Shown here: positions 24,484 to 32,723 of the stretch, piece by piece | Layout: each line of letters starts with the position of its first letter | Numbering within the stretch: the stretch's first letter is position 1 | Made by a program: the position numbers and the translations under genes | Notes under the pieces: generated by a model | Seen by the model: only the letters and a program-made list of their open reading frames with translations | The model's database searches: none | What the model was told of the DNA's origin: nothing | NCBI GenBank assembly: GCA_900553515.1 | Contig: USDN01000022.1 | Location: forward strand, 1 to 38,823 | Direction of reading: 5' to 3' | Length of the DNA: 38,823 bases | Source: an uncultured Blautia sp. | GTDB lineage: Bacteria; Bacillota; Clostridia; Lachnospirales; Lachnospiraceae

Positions 24484-24503
24484 AGTCGTACATGTGACCG
24501 ACT
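24484..24503 (+). promoter_or_regulatory. Putative TetR operator (AGTCG-N10-CGACT)
   Basis: An inverted repeat of AGTCG and CGACT flanks ten bases that contain the palindrome ACATGT. It overlaps the expected transcription start, about 10 bases downstream of the -10, a usual place for a TetR-family operator. Dyad symmetry of the centre is imperfect. Confidence 0.45.
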
Positions 24504-24522
24504 TGTGAAAGAAGGGATATAG

Positions 24523-26241
24523 GTGGATTGTCAGAAACTTCAAAAAAAAGTCAGAAGTGTCTATGGAAATAGTGTCTATGTCACAGAAAAAGATGGAAAT
24601 GTGGTTCTGTCCGGTACATTAAAAAAATGGGAAGACATTGTAGGAGCCTGTTCTCTGTGCGTGGATAAGAAACGCCGATACCATGTGATCAATGATATTC
24701 GGCTGAAGGGCGCTGCGATACCGGAAATGAAGATACCGGATATTCAGGATCAGGCGCTGGAAGGACGTAAACCGGATGTACTGGTGATCGGCGGAGGGAT
24801 TTCAGGAGCAAGCATTGCCAGAGAACTGATGAAATGGAAGCTGGATGTTCTTCTTGTAGAAAAAGAATGTGATGTTGCCATGCATGCTTCCGGCCGGAAT
24901 GATGGAGAAGTCCATCCGGGGATCGATCTGGGGAAAGGAACATTGAAACAGCATTATGTAATTGCCGGAAACCGTATGTACGGAAAAATCTGCCGGGAAC
25001 TGGATGTTCCCTTTAAACGCTGTGGACAGTACGTAGGGATGATGCACTGGAGCGAGCTGCTTCCCGCATATCTTTATGTCCTTCAGAGAAAATATGTCTG
25101 CGGTGTGTCCGATACGCAGGTGATTTCAGCAAAGGCGCTCAAACACAGGGAGCCTCATCTGAATCCGGATATGAAATTTGCTATTTATAACAGCATGGCA
25201 GGCAGTGTCTGCCCCTATGGGCTTACCATTGCCTATGCAGAAAATGCAGCCTGCAACGGAGCGGAGATCGCTTTGAACACAGCTGTTCTTTCCATGGAAG
25301 TAAAAGACGGTATTATCCGCAGTGTTCTGACGAACAGAGGGCGGATCTATCCGAAGATCGTTATCAATGCGGCAGGTGTTTTTGCGGAGGAAGTGGCAAA
25401 AATGGCAGAAGACCGCTTTTATTCTATCCATCCCAGACGGGGGACAAACGCCATTCTTGACAAAAAAGCCGGAAAGCTTATGGGTGGAATTGCTTCCTGG
25501 AAAACACTTAAAAAAACGGCAGGTCATACCAAAGGCGGAGGTATTGTCCATACTGCGCATGATAATCTTCTGGTAGGACCGGATGCAGTGGAAACTTTTG
25601 AAAAAGAAAATTTTGCTACAGAGGTTTCCAGTATAGAGAATAATTTTAAAAAGCAGAAGATCACGGTAGGAGAGCTTTCGGAAAGAGATATCATTACTTA
25701 CTTTACCGGAGTGCGTGCCCCTACCTTTGAAGAGGATTTTGTTATTGAAAAAGGCAGAAAGACCAAAAATCTGATCCACTGCGCCGGAATTCAGTCTCCG
25801 GGACTTACCACAGCTCCGGCAGTGGCAAAGGATGTAGCGCGGATGGCTGCCAAAATGCTGTCCTCTGTCCAGCCTGTCAGAAAAAATGAAAAATATAATC
25901 CTTATCGCAAAGGAGTTCCAAGACTTCGGGAAATGCCCCCGGAAAAGAGAAATGAGATGATCCGGAAACGGCCGGACTACGGCGTGATGATCTGCCGCTG
26001 TGAGGAAATCAGCAAAGGCGAGATCATGGATGCTTTGAAATCCCCTCTTCCGGTGTACACAGTAGACGGCGTGAAAAAGAGGGTACGTCCCGGAATGGGG
26101 CGCTGCCAGGGCGGCTTCTGTATGCCACTTGTGGCGCAGATCATCAGTGAAGTGACAGGACAGCCGCTGGAAAAGGTGAAAAAAAGCGGTGGGGACAGTT
26201 ATCTTTTATTTGGCAAAACAAAGGCAGGTGACGGCAGATGA
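24523..26241 (+). CDS. GlpA-like FAD-dependent oxidoreductase with N-terminal extension and C-terminal BFD [2Fe-2S] domain
   Basis: This is a predicted sugar-phosphate or glycerol-3-phosphate dehydrogenase subunit of 572 residues. It has three parts. Residues 1-75 form an extra domain with a BON-like pattern (NVVLSGTLKKWEDIVGA). Residues about 84-450 are a DAO-type FAD fold, with VIGGGISGASIAREL and HASGRNDGEVHPGI. The end is a BFD-type iron-sulfur domain with Cys491, Cys493, Cys528 and Cys533 (CRC ... CQGGFC). Translation begins with GTG at 24523, six bases after GAAGGG; a start further in would lose the extension. It overlaps the next gene by 4 bases. Anaerobic GlpA is the closest well-known relative, but substrate is unproven. 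Confidence 0.86.
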   Translation: MDCQKLQKKVRSVYGNSVYVTEKDGNVVLSGTLKKWEDIVGACSLCVDKKRRYHVINDIRLKGAAIPEMKIPDIQDQALEGRKPDVLVIGGGISGASIARELMKWKLDVLLVEKECDVAMHASGRNDGEVHPGIDLGKGTLKQHYVIAGNRMYGKICRELDVPFKRCGQYVGMMHWSELLPAYLYVLQRKYVCGVSDTQVISAKALKHREPHLNPDMKFAIYNSMAGSVCPYGLTIAYAENAACNGAEIALNTAVLSMEVKDGIIRSVLTNRGRIYPKIVINAAGVFAEEVAKMAEDRFYSIHPRRGTNAILDKKAGKLMGGIASWKTLKKTAGHTKGGGIVHTAHDNLLVGPDAVETFEKENFATEVSSIENNFKKQKITVGELSERDIITYFTGVRAPTFEEDFVIEKGRKTKNLIHCAGIQSPGLTTAPAVAKDVARMAAKMLSSVQPVRKNEKYNPYRKGVPRLREMPPEKRNEMIRKRPDYGVMICRCEEISKGEIMDALKSPLPVYTVDGVKKRVRPGMGRCQGGFCMPLVAQIISEVTGQPLEKVKKSGGDSYLLFGKTKAGDGR

Positions 26242-27512
26242 TCTATGATGTAATCATTATCGGCGGAGGCCCTGCAGGACTTGCAGCTGCCATTGCCGCA
26301 AAAAAAGAAAATGCAGAGGTGCTGCTGATCGAAAGAGAAGGACGGCTGGGAGGAATTCTGAAGCAGTGTATCCATGATGGCTTCGGGCTGCAGAGATTTA
26401 AGGAAAAGCTGTCCGGACCGGAATATGCAGAGCGCTTTATTGAAGAATTCCGGGAGCTTTCCATTCCGGCAAAGCTTTGGACCTTTGTAACAAAAATAGA
26501 AAAAACAGAAGAGGGATTTCTGGTGTGGACAGTCAGCCGGGAAGGTGTGGTAATGCAGAGATCCAGAACTCTTATTCTTGCAACCGGATGTCGGGAGCGT
26601 ACAGCAAAGCAGGTCTCCATTCACGGCACCAGACCGGCAGGAGTATATACGGCAGGTACGGCCCAGCATTTTACGAACCTTCAGGGTGTGATGCCTGCAA
26701 AGCGCTGTGTGATCCTGGGAAGCGGAGATATCGGGCTTATTATGGCACGCCGGCTCAAACTGGAAGGTGCAGAGGTGCTTGGCGTGTACGAGGTGAAGCC
26801 GGAGCCGTCCGGACTTACCAGAAACATGATCCAGTGTCTGGAGGATTTTCACATACCGCTGTACCTTTCTGAAACGGTGACAAAAGTATTCGGCGAGGAT
26901 CGTCTTATTGGCGTGGAGGTATGCAAGGTGGACGAACAGATGAAGCCGATCCCGGGAACAGAAAAGAGGATCCAGTGCGACACGCTGATCCTGTCGGTCG
27001 GTCTGATCCCGGAAAATGAAATGGCAGAAAGCCTCCGGGTTTCCATGGACCCTAGAACAAAAGGCCCGCTCTGTGATTCCAGGGCAATGACAAGTGTTCC
27101 CGGAGTTTTTTCCTGCGGAAACGCTTTCCATGTCAATGACCTTGTGGATTATGTATCCGAAAGCGGCGAGCTGGCAGGTGCTTCTGCAGCTGGATATGCC
27201 AGAGAACTGAAAGACGGGGCAGAAGAAACGGAGGGAGAGATTGTTTCTGTGGAAGCAAAGGGAGAGCTTGCCTATGTAGTTCCTCAGAGTATCTGTAAAA
27301 AAGATTTGGACAAAAAAACAGTTTTTTATTTTCGATGCAAAAAAACTCTGGGAGAAAGCTGTTTAGTCGTAAAGTCAGAAGACACGGTTATTTTTAAAAA
27401 GAATTTTCAGGCAGTAAGACCGCCGGAGATGGAACGTCTTGCCATTGAGCTGAAAAGAGAAGACATTACCGGAAAATCGGTTGTTTTTGAACTTGGGGAG
27501 GTGAAGTCATGA
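26238..27512 (+). CDS. GlpB-like NAD(P)/FAD-dependent oxidoreductase
   Basis: This 424-residue flavoprotein of the pyridine nucleotide-disulfide oxidoreductase fold probably passes electrons from the GlpA-like subunit to an acceptor. It has FAD motif IIIGGGPAGLAAAIAA at the N-terminus, the ATGCRERT strand and a second nucleotide-binding motif LGSGDIGLIMARRL near residue 160. GVFSCGNAFHVNDLVDYV closes the FAD site. The active-site CxxC of thioredoxin reductases is absent, so it is not a disulfide reductase. A ~90-residue C-terminal tail contains VVPQSICKKDL. It is coupled by 4-base overlaps to genes on both sides. Confidence 0.85.
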   Translation: MIYDVIIIGGGPAGLAAAIAAKKENAEVLLIEREGRLGGILKQCIHDGFGLQRFKEKLSGPEYAERFIEEFRELSIPAKLWTFVTKIEKTEEGFLVWTVSREGVVMQRSRTLILATGCRERTAKQVSIHGTRPAGVYTAGTAQHFTNLQGVMPAKRCVILGSGDIGLIMARRLKLEGAEVLGVYEVKPEPSGLTRNMIQCLEDFHIPLYLSETVTKVFGEDRLIGVEVCKVDEQMKPIPGTEKRIQCDTLILSVGLIPENEMAESLRVSMDPRTKGPLCDSRAMTSVPGVFSCGNAFHVNDLVDYVSESGELAGASAAGYARELKDGAEETEGEIVSVEAKGELAYVVPQSICKKDLDKKTVFYFRCKKTLGESCLVVKSEDTVIFKKNFQAVRPPEMERLAIELKREDITGKSVVFELGEVKS

Positions 27513-27889
27513 AAGAACTTGTCTGTATCACCTGTCCCAACAGCTGCCGTATGAAGGTGGAACTGCTGGATGGAAAATGGGTGGCGTCCGGAAATAAATG
27601 CAAACGGGGACAGCGTTTTGCGGAAAGTGAGATGACTTGTCCAAAACGGACCTTTTCCACCACAGTAAGAACTGCATGGGATGCCGTACCGGTAGTTCCT
27701 GTGCGGGTATCGGAGGAGATACCAAAAGACAAAATTTTTGAAGTAATGGAACTGATCGCCCACACAACGCTGAGAAAGCCGCTGGGACGGGGAGAGATTC
27801 TGCTCCCGGATGTTCTGGGACTTAAGGCAGATGTGATCGTTACAAGCGACTGCCTGAAGGATTACCTGATGGAAGAAGGAGGAAAATAA
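27509..27889 (+). CDS. DUF1667 protein, probable small [4Fe-4S] subunit
   Basis: This 126-residue protein starts with an ordered cysteine set: Cys6-x2-Cys9-x3-Cys13-x17-Cys31-x2-Gly, in CITCPNSCRM and GNKCKRG, plus Cys44. DUF1667 genes regularly sit after glpA/glpB-like genes in Clostridia. The spacing resembles the N-terminal [4Fe-4S] site of molybdopterin oxidoreductases, so I infer an iron-sulfur subunit carrying electrons for the two flavoproteins. It would take the place of GlpC. It overlaps the previous gene by 4 bases and ends 3 bases before the next. Biochemical function is not established. Confidence 0.8.
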   Translation: MKELVCITCPNSCRMKVELLDGKWVASGNKCKRGQRFAESEMTCPKRTFSTTVRTAWDAVPVVPVRVSEEIPKDKIFEVMELIAHTTLRKPLGRGEILLPDVLGLKADVIVTSDCLKDYLMEEGGK

Positions 27890-27892
27890 ATT

Positions 27893-29638
27893 ATGAGTAA
27901 GCCGTACAAGGATTTTGAACCGGAGTGGATAAAAACAGCAGCCCCTACAGACAGCTGGAGATCGATCTTTCGCTGGGGAGATCCGGATTTTGTAAAATAT
28001 CCCAAGGAATCTCTTTACAAAATGATGAAAGAAAAATTTAAAATGACTGATGATGATTTCCGTCAGTACAACGAAGACATCGGTATGGACAAGGTGAAGC
28101 TTACCAACTGTCCCATTCATCTGGATCAGAAGCATATAGACGCTCTGAAAGAAATCGTAGGAGAAAAATATGTCCGCACAGATGATTATGCAAGAGTTTC
28201 TGTGGCTTATGGAAAAACCGCATACGATGCCATGCGCCTGAGAGAAAAACGTCTGGATTCTCTTCCGGATGTGGTAGTCTACCCGGCAAAAACAAAAGAA
28301 GTGGAGGATATTGTCGCTTACTGTACCAGAGAAAAAATTCCTCTTTATGTGTATGGCGGAGGCAGCAGCGTGACCATGGGTGTGGAGCCGGTGAAAGGTG
28401 GAATTTCCCTGGATATGCGTCTGCGTTTTAACGAAGTAGTCGCCTTTAATGAAGTGGATCAGACGATTACTGTTCAGGCGGGAATGTCCGGGCCGAAGCT
28501 GGAAAAACTCCTGAATAATGCGCAGACGATCTTTGGAGCCAAAAGAGCTTATACCTGCGGTCATTTTCCGCAGTCATTTGAATACAGCAGCGTAGGCGGA
28601 TGGGTAGTAACAAGAGGCGCCGGCCAGAACAGTACCTATTACGGCTGTATCACAGACATTGTTCTGTCCCAGAAATATGCAACACCTATCGGAAACGTGC
28701 AGACCAGCAATTATCCGAGAGAGGCTACAGGACCAAACCTGAACCAGATCATGATGGGAAGTGAGGGAACATTTGGAGTACTTACCGAAGTGACCCTCAA
28801 GGTATTCCGCTATATGCCGGAAAACAGAAAGCGCTTTTCTTATATTTTTAAAAACTGGAAGGTCGCAATGGCGGCAGCAAGAGAGATGATGCAGTGCGAG
28901 GCAGGATTTTCTTCCGTATTCCGTCTTTCTGATCCGGAGGAGACCAATCTGATGCTGCGCCTTTATAATGTAGATGACACACCTCTCTGGAAACTTCTGG
29001 ATATACGGGGCTTCCGGGATATGGAACGATGTCTCTTCCTTGGATTTACCGACGGAGGAAAGGGCTACTCCAAAAATGTGGCAGCCAATATCCGAAGGAT
29101 CGCTCACAAATATAAAGCCATGAGTCTGACTTCCTATGTAACAAAAAGCTGGGAAAAGGGTCGTTTCAACGATCCGTATTTAAGAGATACCATGATGGAT
29201 TTCGGAGTTGTCACAGATACTCTGGAGTGCACAGTAAACTGGTCGAATATGGCAAAGGTACACAGAGAGGTACGAAAGGTCTGTCATAAGCTGCCAAATA
29301 CCATTGTAACGACACATATGTCTCATTGCTATCCTCAGGGTGCAAACCTGTACTTTATTTTTATCACCAGGATGAGCGGTGCAGATAATTTCCGGGCATA
29401 TCACACCACGATCCTGGATGCCATTCAGAAATCCGGTGCTGCTATCAGCCACCACCATGGAATCGGAAAAATGTTCGCACCATGGCTGGAGGGAAGCCTT
29501 GGACATACGGAATACGGCGTGTTTAAGGTTCTGAAAGATTACTTTGACAAAGATTATCTTATGAATCCGGGCGGCACTCTGGGACTTGATATTGAGGAGG
29601 AAAAGAAAAAGTATCTGAAGGAAGGGATTACACGCTGA
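27893..29638 (+). CDS. Alkylglycerone-phosphate-synthase-like FAD-binding oxidoreductase
   Basis: This 581-residue flavoprotein belongs to the vanillyl-alcohol-oxidase/PCMH fold. The FAD_binding_4 domain covers about 115-295, with YVYGGGSSVTMGVEP at Gly155 and MMGSEGTFGVLTEVTLKVF. The FAD-oxidase C-terminal domain has the triple histidine His520-522 in AISHHHGIGKMFAPW. That HHH-G-GK pattern is the hallmark of alkyldihydroxyacetonephosphate synthase and of relatives such as E. coli YgcU. Ether-lipid synthesis is one possibility. The other is oxidation of a phosphorylated polyol or acid, supported by the kinase that follows (E. coli ygcU also lies near the FGGY gene ygcE). Substrate is undetermined. 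Confidence 0.83.
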   Translation: MSKPYKDFEPEWIKTAAPTDSWRSIFRWGDPDFVKYPKESLYKMMKEKFKMTDDDFRQYNEDIGMDKVKLTNCPIHLDQKHIDALKEIVGEKYVRTDDYARVSVAYGKTAYDAMRLREKRLDSLPDVVVYPAKTKEVEDIVAYCTREKIPLYVYGGGSSVTMGVEPVKGGISLDMRLRFNEVVAFNEVDQTITVQAGMSGPKLEKLLNNAQTIFGAKRAYTCGHFPQSFEYSSVGGWVVTRGAGQNSTYYGCITDIVLSQKYATPIGNVQTSNYPREATGPNLNQIMMGSEGTFGVLTEVTLKVFRYMPENRKRFSYIFKNWKVAMAAAREMMQCEAGFSSVFRLSDPEETNLMLRLYNVDDTPLWKLLDIRGFRDMERCLFLGFTDGGKGYSKNVAANIRRIAHKYKAMSLTSYVTKSWEKGRFNDPYLRDTMMDFGVVTDTLECTVNWSNMAKVHREVRKVCHKLPNTIVTTHMSHCYPQGANLYFIFITRMSGADNFRAYHTTILDAIQKSGAAISHHHGIGKMFAPWLEGSLGHTEYGVFKVLKDYFDKDYLMNPGGTLGLDIEEEKKKYLKEGITR

Positions 29639-29659
29639 CAGACAAGGGAGGGAATACCT

Positions 29660-31204
29660 GTGAAAAACACACATGTTGTCCTTGTTTTTGATATTGGTAC
29701 CCAGAGTACCAGAGCGCTTCTGGTATCTTCTGAGGGGAAAATCCTGGCAAAAGCTCAGAAAGGTCATCATCCTGCCTATATTTCCAAAAAATCCGGCTGG
29801 GCAGAGCAGGATCCGGATTTTTACTACCAGAATCTCTGCCGGGTTTCCTGGCAGCTGAGGGAAAGCTTTCCGGAAATTTTTGCTCAGGTCGAGGCAGTGA
29901 CTCTGACCACGATCCGCTGCACCAGTGTGTGCGTGGGACGTGACGGCAGGCCTCTGCGTCCGGCCATTCTCTGGCTTGACCAGAGAAGAGCGTCAGGGAA
30001 ACCCAGGATGAAGCCATGGGCTGCGGCAGCCATAAAGGCAGTGGGAATGACAAAAACGCTGAATCTGCAGTATCAGAAATCCCACTGTAACTGGATCCGG
30101 GAAAACGAACCGGATATCTGGGCAAAAACAAAAAAATATGTACTCTTAAGTACTTATCTGAATTACAGACTGACCGGAAGAATGGCAGATTCCACCGCCT
30201 CCATCGTGGGTTATTTGCCCTATGATTTTAAAAACAGGCGATGGAAAAAGGCAAATGATCTGGTGCGTCCTGTGTTTGACATTCCGGATGAAATGATGTG
30301 TGAACTGGTACCACCGGGGGCGTATATCGGTTCTCTGACAAAAGAGGCAGCCGAGGATCTGGGGCTTTCCAGTAAACTGAAGCTCATTGCTACCGGAACA
30401 GACAAGGCCTGCGAAATTCTGGGACTTGGCTGTGTCAGCAAAAAAAGAGCTGCCTTCAGCTTTGGAACCACAGCAACGGTTACTTTTACGACCGGGGAAT
30501 ATCTGGAACCGGAAACCTTTATTCCACCTTATGATGCGATCCTTCCGGGGCACTTTAATCCGGAAATCGAGATTTTCCGTGGCTACTGGCTGATCTCCTG
30601 GTTTAAAAAGGAATTTGCCCAGAAAGAGGTCATGGAGGCAATAGAAACAAAGGTACAGCCGGAAGAGCTTTTGAACAAAAGACTGAAAGAGGTTCCGGCA
30701 GGATGCCAGGGGCTTCTGCTCCAGCCGTATTTTACTCCGAATCTGACGATGCCGGAGGCAAAAGGTTCGGTGATCGGACTTTCTGATGTTCATACAAGGA
30801 TCCACCTGTATCGGGCGATCATTGAGGGAATCAATTTTGCTCTTATGGACGGAATGCGCCATATGGAAAAAAGAGGAAATTTTCGGTTTGAGGAGATTCG
30901 GGTAGGCGGCGGAGGCGCGCAGAGCAGTGAAATCTGCCAGATCACGGCTGATATGTTCGGGCTTCCTGTAGTGCGGACACAGACCTATGAGGTTTCCGGG
31001 ATCGGAAGTGCCATTCCTGCTTTTGTGACTCTGGGAGTTTTTGATGATTATAAAGAAGCGATTTCCCATATGGTACATAAAAAAGAAGTTTTTAAACCGG
31101 ATAAACGGCAGCATGCTGTTTACAAAATGCTTTATGAAGATGTGTACAAGCAGATTTATCCTAATCTGGCGGGAATTTACGAAAAAATGAGTAAGCTTTC
31201 TTAA
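29660..31204 (+). CDS. FGGY-family carbohydrate kinase
   Basis: This 514-residue kinase has the two-lobed sugar-kinase fold. The N-terminal phosphate motif is VFDIGTQSTRALLV. The substrate-region PAILWLDQRR, the ADP-binding IATGTDKACEILG and the late GGGGAQSSEICQITADMFG (FGGY signature region) are all present. Translation probably starts with GTG at 29660, 7 bases after GGGAGG. It is not a canonical glycerol kinase: the LDQGTTSSR start and glycerol-site motifs of GlpK are lacking. It closes the five-gene operon and presumably makes the phosphorylated substrate of the upstream dehydrogenases. Substrate identity is unknown. Confidence 0.87.
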   Translation: MKNTHVVLVFDIGTQSTRALLVSSEGKILAKAQKGHHPAYISKKSGWAEQDPDFYYQNLCRVSWQLRESFPEIFAQVEAVTLTTIRCTSVCVGRDGRPLRPAILWLDQRRASGKPRMKPWAAAAIKAVGMTKTLNLQYQKSHCNWIRENEPDIWAKTKKYVLLSTYLNYRLTGRMADSTASIVGYLPYDFKNRRWKKANDLVRPVFDIPDEMMCELVPPGAYIGSLTKEAAEDLGLSSKLKLIATGTDKACEILGLGCVSKKRAAFSFGTTATVTFTTGEYLEPETFIPPYDAILPGHFNPEIEIFRGYWLISWFKKEFAQKEVMEAIETKVQPEELLNKRLKEVPAGCQGLLLQPYFTPNLTMPEAKGSVIGLSDVHTRIHLYRAIIEGINFALMDGMRHMEKRGNFRFEEIRVGGGGAQSSEICQITADMFGLPVVRTQTYEVSGIGSAIPAFVTLGVFDDYKEAISHMVHKKEVFKPDKRQHAVYKMLYEDVYKQIYPNLAGIYEKMSKLS

Positions 31205-31208
31205 GATG

Positions 31209-31249
31209 TTTCAGGGGGCTGCCGCACTGAGTGCGGCAGCCCCCTGAAA
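31209..31249 (+). terminator. Strong hairpin terminator after the FGGY kinase
   Basis: A perfect 19-bp stem (31209-31227 with 31231-31249) of G/C-rich sequence has a 3-base TGA loop and is followed by ATTTATG. It begins 4 bases after the kinase stop codon. The T run is short, but the stem is exceptionally stable. Confidence 0.8.
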
Positions 31250-31272
31250 ATTTATGCAGCAGTCAGAAACTT

Positions 31273-31302
31273 TTGACAAAATTGTCTGTACCATAGTACA
31301 AT
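31273..31302 (+). promoter_or_regulatory. Consensus-like sigma-A promoter of the envelope module
   Basis: TTGACA (31273-31278) and TACAAT (31297-31302) are separated by 18 bases. The predicted transcription start near 31309 leaves only about 12 bases before the first ATG at 31321. Confidence 0.75.
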
Positions 31303-31320
31303 GATAACAGGTTTAGGAAG

Positions 31321-32382
31321 ATGAGGAAGGGGGGAGTTAAGATAAAAAAGAAAAACCTGCTGTTTTTGTACAGCCTGTTTCATTTCCTGGTGGATTTTTC
31401 TACGATCTATCTTATGTATACCCGGATCCTGCCACCTGTATTTGGGAGAGAGGAAGCCATCTGGTGGGTTCTGCTTTATAATGCGCTGGCCTTTGCAGTG
31501 CCTCTTCCTGTGGGGATACTGGTGGACAAATGGAACCGCAATCCACTGGCAGCGGCAGCAGGACTGGGGATGATCCTGGCAGGATATCTGTGGACGGGAA
31601 GCAGCCTGATCTCGCTTTTACTGGCAGGACTGGGAAACGGACTTTTCCATGTAGGAGGAGGACTGGATGTTCTGAACATGAGCGACGATAAATATGCTCC
31701 ATGCGGCTGTTTTATTTCTACAGGGGCTATGGGAGTATTTCTTGGGACTTTTTTGGGAAATAAGGTTTTTCCTGTGGAAGCGGCGATTTTGCTGGTATTA
31801 ACAGTAGGAATTTTATGGTTCCTTCTCCTTGGACACATACATAAAAAAGAAAAGCTGCTTCAGAACCCTCCTGTTGGGCTTCCCTTTGGGAAAAAGGGCT
31901 TCGGAATGGTATTCACTGCTTTTTTTCTTGTGGTTGTCCTGCGGTCTTATACCGGAAGTATCCTGTCCTATGACTGGAAACAGGAAGTATTCTGGAGTGT
32001 GGTCTGTGCTGTGAGTGTCATGTTTGGAAAAATGGCAGGGGGTATTCTGGCGGATCTCTGGGGAACGGATAAGGTGATCCTGTCTCTGGGCGTATCCGGT
32101 ATTCTTTCTCTTTTTTCTTTTGCACATCCCTGGGCAGGCGTTGCGTCAATTTTTCTTTTTAATATGACCATGCCCATTACGTTACTGTCCATGGCCCGGA
32201 TATTTCCAAAGGCAAAGGGATTCGCTTTCGGCATCCTGACCTTCGCCCTGTTCCTGGGCGTACTTCCGGTATGCATGCAGTGGAGCAGTCCTCTTTTTTC
32301 TCCGGAAGGATTACTGGGGCTTTCCTGGATCTCCATGATACTTCTGTATATGGGATGGAAAAAGGAGAAAGCCTGTGTTTAG
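31321..32382 (+). CDS. MFS-like 12-TM membrane protein
   Basis: This 353-residue polytopic membrane protein has about twelve hydrophobic segments in two halves of six with a basic loop between (HIHKKEKLL, near residue 180). Motif GILVDKWNRNP after TM2 and AGGILADLWGTDK after TM8 resemble the MFS motif A positions. AGLGNGLFHVGGG resembles the fosmidomycin-resistance (Fsr) branch. Substrate is unknown and the protein is short for an MFS member. The ATG at 31321 has its AGGA only 2 bases upstream, while an ideal GGGGGGAG lies downstream, 5 bases before an in-frame ATA (codon 8); the start is therefore unsure. It overlaps the next gene by 8 bases. Confidence 0.72.
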   Translation: MRKGGVKIKKKNLLFLYSLFHFLVDFSTIYLMYTRILPPVFGREEAIWWVLLYNALAFAVPLPVGILVDKWNRNPLAAAAGLGMILAGYLWTGSSLISLLLAGLGNGLFHVGGGLDVLNMSDDKYAPCGCFISTGAMGVFLGTFLGNKVFPVEAAILLVLTVGILWFLLLGHIHKKEKLLQNPPVGLPFGKKGFGMVFTAFFLVVVLRSYTGSILSYDWKQEVFWSVVCAVSVMFGKMAGGILADLWGTDKVILSLGVSGILSLFSFAHPWAGVASIFLFNMTMPITLLSMARIFPKAKGFAFGILTFALFLGVLPVCMQWSSPLFSPEGLLGLSWISMILLYMGWKKEKACV

Positions 32383-32710
32383 ATATGTGCTGCTGGCTTT
32401 GCTGGTGACAGAGGTTTCAGAGCTTATGACAGCAGCGCTGATGGGAATGCGGGAATTTTATGAGCTTCGTCTGGTGTTTCTGGTAAATCTTATGACAAAC
32501 CCTCTGATCTCTGTCCTGTACCTGGCAGGGGGGATTTTTCTTGGTCCGGCGCTTAAATGGTACCTGACAGCCGCTGAGCTTGCCGTTTGGCTGACAGAAA
32601 CAGCTGTGTATCGAATCTGTATAGAGAAAAAAAGATCATTTCTGTTATTTTCTGCGGCAGCAAATACAGCTTCAGTTCTGGCAGGGCTGATTGTGGGGAA
32701 ATTGTTTTAA
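32375..32710 (+). CDS. Small four-TM membrane protein of unknown function
   Basis: This 111-residue hydrophobic protein has about four membrane segments: residues 3-22, 30-52, 62-82 and 89-110. It is read from a GTG start at 32375 that lies inside the end of the MFS-like gene and follows AAAGGAG by 7 bases. The segment FLVNLMTNPLISVLYL is distinctive but I do not recognise a named family. Tight overlap with the upstream gene suggests the two proteins work together. It ends 13 bases before the next start. Confidence 0.72.
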   Translation: MFRYVLLALLVTEVSELMTAALMGMREFYELRLVFLVNLMTNPLISVLYLAGGIFLGPALKWYLTAAELAVWLTETAVYRICIEKKRSFLLFSAAANTASVLAGLIVGKLF

Positions 32711-32723
32711 AAGGAGAGAAAAT

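Noticed and set aside
27407..28564. 385-codon minus-strand ORF opposite DUF1667 and the AGPS-like gene
   Set aside because: Antisense to two recognisable proteins; no family motif and no plausible ribosome binding site noted.
30146..31114. 322-codon minus-strand ORF opposite the FGGY kinase
   Set aside because: Antisense shadow of a conserved kinase; composition typical of shadow frames.
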